Assembly: GCA_023474015.1 (NCBI GenBank)
Contig: JAMCYN010000005.1
Location: 771 to 24,730, forward strand
Source: Armatimonadota bacterium
Lineage (GTDB): Bacteria > Armatimonadota > UBA5829
Direction of reading: 5' to 3'
DNA length: 23,960 nucleotides
Shown: one piece after another, positions 22,782 through 23,960 of the stretch
How the letters are laid out: every line of letters begins with the position of its first letter
Position numbering within the stretch: the stretch's first letter is position 1
Made by a program: the position numbers and the translations under genes
The notes under the pieces: model-generated
The model's input: the letters and a program-made list of their open reading frames with translations, nothing else
Told to the model about the DNA's origin: nothing
The model's database searches: none

Positions 22782-23960
22782 CTACTGCACTTTGGACAAA
22801 TCATCGGCTTGCCTGATCTTGATGCCGCGCAAAGCGCCCTGCAGGGTCGATCCCTTGCCGGCTATTCCAGTCACTCTCACGTAGTCGCCTTGACCTACGG
22901 AGATCGCTCCGCTCACGCACGCGGGAATTGTCACTTCAACAAGGTCCCCGTCGACAGTAACAGGCACTGAAGCGGCATAGACCTTGAAGTTGTCTAAGGC
23001 CATGAACTGGGCATCGTGGTAGACCCCAACACTGCCGACCCTCATCGACTTCGTGAGTGTAATGCACGTGCTGTAGGTCTTTGTGCCGTCAGTAACCGAG
23101 AGCATGGCCTTATCGCCTACGGTCATGACCGACATACGGGCTGGCAGGCCAAGCTCCACGTTGTAGACGTCGCCCAGCGAGTTCTGCCAGTTCCCCGCGC
23201 CTATAACTTCGTTGAAGTATATATGCTTCTGGGACGGCCACCATGTAGCACAGACGAACTCCGCCGACCAGCGCAGCATAATGCCGACCTGGGTATCGTC
23301 CGCTATGACAACATCCGTGCTCACCAAAACGTCCTGAAGAGATATCCCGGTAACGATCGTCTTGTTGGTGCCCTCGAACTGCAGCATGCCCTCCGCCGCC
23401 AGCGTCGCGGCCCAGAGGTCCGACCATTCCGGCTTTCTGGTTGAGAAGTCGTCCTCGAATGCCAACGTCCACGGCCCGAGAATCTGGGCTGTACTGCGGC
23501 CCCCTGCCGAACCATCGGTAATATGGAACGTCGTCGAGCCGTCGACCAACGAGACAACCGGCGTGTCGACTACTTTCCCCCAACAGGCAACCAGCAGATC
23601 AGAGTTGCTGAGCCCCGCAGTGTCGGCCGAGCCGGACATGCTCTTGTTGTTCACCCCGACCGGATCGAGAATCTTTTCGTTTCCTGTCGGCGATATCTGA
23701 ACCGGCAGAAGGGTGCCATCGTCCTGTATGGTTCCCACGACAATCACTTCCTGCCCAACCCGCAATGTGCTGGGAGCAAGACTTACCGTAATGGCGGACG
23801 TTCGACCTTCGTCCTCTACCACGAACGTATTGTTGTTGCAGGGGAACAGAGCTGTCACGTATCCCCTTATCATTCCAAACCAGCCCGGCCCCTCTGCCTT
23901 TGCGGCTCCAACGCCGACTGGGGCAAGAGGCGGTGCCGTTCCATTGGACACCTTGAAGTT
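22782..23960 (-). CDS. ConA-like / OB-like secreted protein, 5' end outside window
   Basis: The frame is open to the right edge, and the first visible residues (NFKVSNGT) match the end of a ConA-like domain (compare DNFKVYY), so the N-terminal domain and signal peptide lie beyond the window. A GTG at 23951 is not the real start. Visible parts are an OB-like domain (WFGMIRGYVTALF, SAITVSLAPSTLRVGQEV), a second OB-like half (DLLVACWGKVVD, STTFHITDGSAGG), an inserted ConA-like domain (LAFEDDFSTR to LDNFKVYA), and the OB-like remainder (VDGDLVEVTIPA, GDYVRVTGIAG, IKIRQADDLSK). The order is the same as in the 602-aa neighbour and the two proteins align over the whole visible length, so they arose by tandem duplication and then diverged. 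Confidence 0.85.
   Translation of the reverse strand, partial: NFKVSNGTAPPLAPVGVGAAKAEGPGWFGMIRGYVTALFPCNNNTFVVEDEGRTSAITVSLAPSTLRVGQEVIVVGTIQDDGTLLPVQISPTGNEKILDPVGVNNKSMSGSADTAGLSNSDLLVACWGKVVDTPVVSLVDGSTTFHITDGSAGGRSTAQILGPWTLAFEDDFSTRKPEWSDLWAATLAAEGMLQFEGTNKTIVTGISLQDVLVSTDVVIADDTQVGIMLRWSAEFVCATWWPSQKHIYFNEVIGAGNWQNSLGDVYNVELGLPARMSVMTVGDKAMLSVTDGTKTYSTCITLTKSMRVGSVGVYHDAQFMALDNFKVYAASVPVTVDGDLVEVTIPACVSGAISVGQGDYVRVTGIAGKGSTLQGALRGIKIRQADDLSKVQ

Noticed and set aside
1..23960. CRISPR arrays, tRNA/rRNA genes, transposases, prophage genes
   Set aside because: No regularly spaced direct repeats, no cloverleaf-like sequence and no transposase, integrase or phage-like protein was seen on either strand.

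Overview
The window looks like a chromosomal segment of a moderately GC-rich bacterium that degrades polysaccharides, most probably an Armatimonadota member or a close relative (inference). The main clue is the prepilin-like protein at 20120-20812. It has an [23 protein letters not shown] leader followed by LFPVF, a conserved SNLRQLG segment and an H-X9-DG motif, a combination typical of the large prepilin-like families of Armatimonadota and Planctomycetota. A PEP-CTERM protein, an SSS-type symporter, a DUF4838 protein and several signal-peptide-bearing glycosidases agree with this. No rRNA, tRNA, CRISPR array, transposase or phage gene was seen.

Left part, + strand (1-4470): a tightly coupled operon with a partial DUF1858-like protein, a DUF542/ScdA-N-like protein with an FCCGG motif, and a quinol-type nitric oxide reductase (qNOR, norZ type). 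The operon suggests nitric oxide reduction or detoxification. About 310 bases without a convincing gene follow, then a gene for an ankyrin-repeat protein of about 12-13 repeats. Its last five residues, QLSLF, match the bacterial sliding-clamp-binding consensus.

Right part, - strand (4483-23960): all genes point left. In transcription order they are a truncated ConA-like/OB-like secreted protein running off the right edge; its complete tandem paralog of 602 aa; the prepilin-like protein; a GH116-like glycosidase; a 1055-aa fusion of an alpha-galactosidase-like (GH36/GH27-type) part with an SGNH/GDSL esterase; a 725-aa double alpha/beta-hydrolase (acetylxylan-esterase-like); a sodium:solute symporter; a GH42-like putative glycoside hydrolase; and a DUF4838 protein. 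Gaps of 1-28 nt join most of the catabolic genes. After a 563-nt non-coding stretch come a PEP-CTERM ConA-like protein and a 50-aa antitoxin-like ORF.

Together the - strand genes read as a polysaccharide utilisation locus without SusC/SusD: exported glycosidases and esterases strip side groups and backbone sugars, and a Na+-coupled symporter imports the products. The substrate cannot be fixed from sequence; an acylated, uronic-acid- or galactose-decorated plant glycan is a reasonable guess.

The non-coding stretch 5680-6242 holds two structures that no gene explains: a pair of near-identical 25-nt dyad sites 85 nt apart, and a 134-bp element with perfect 17-bp terminal inverted repeats and nested inner repeats (MITE-like or a long stem-loop).
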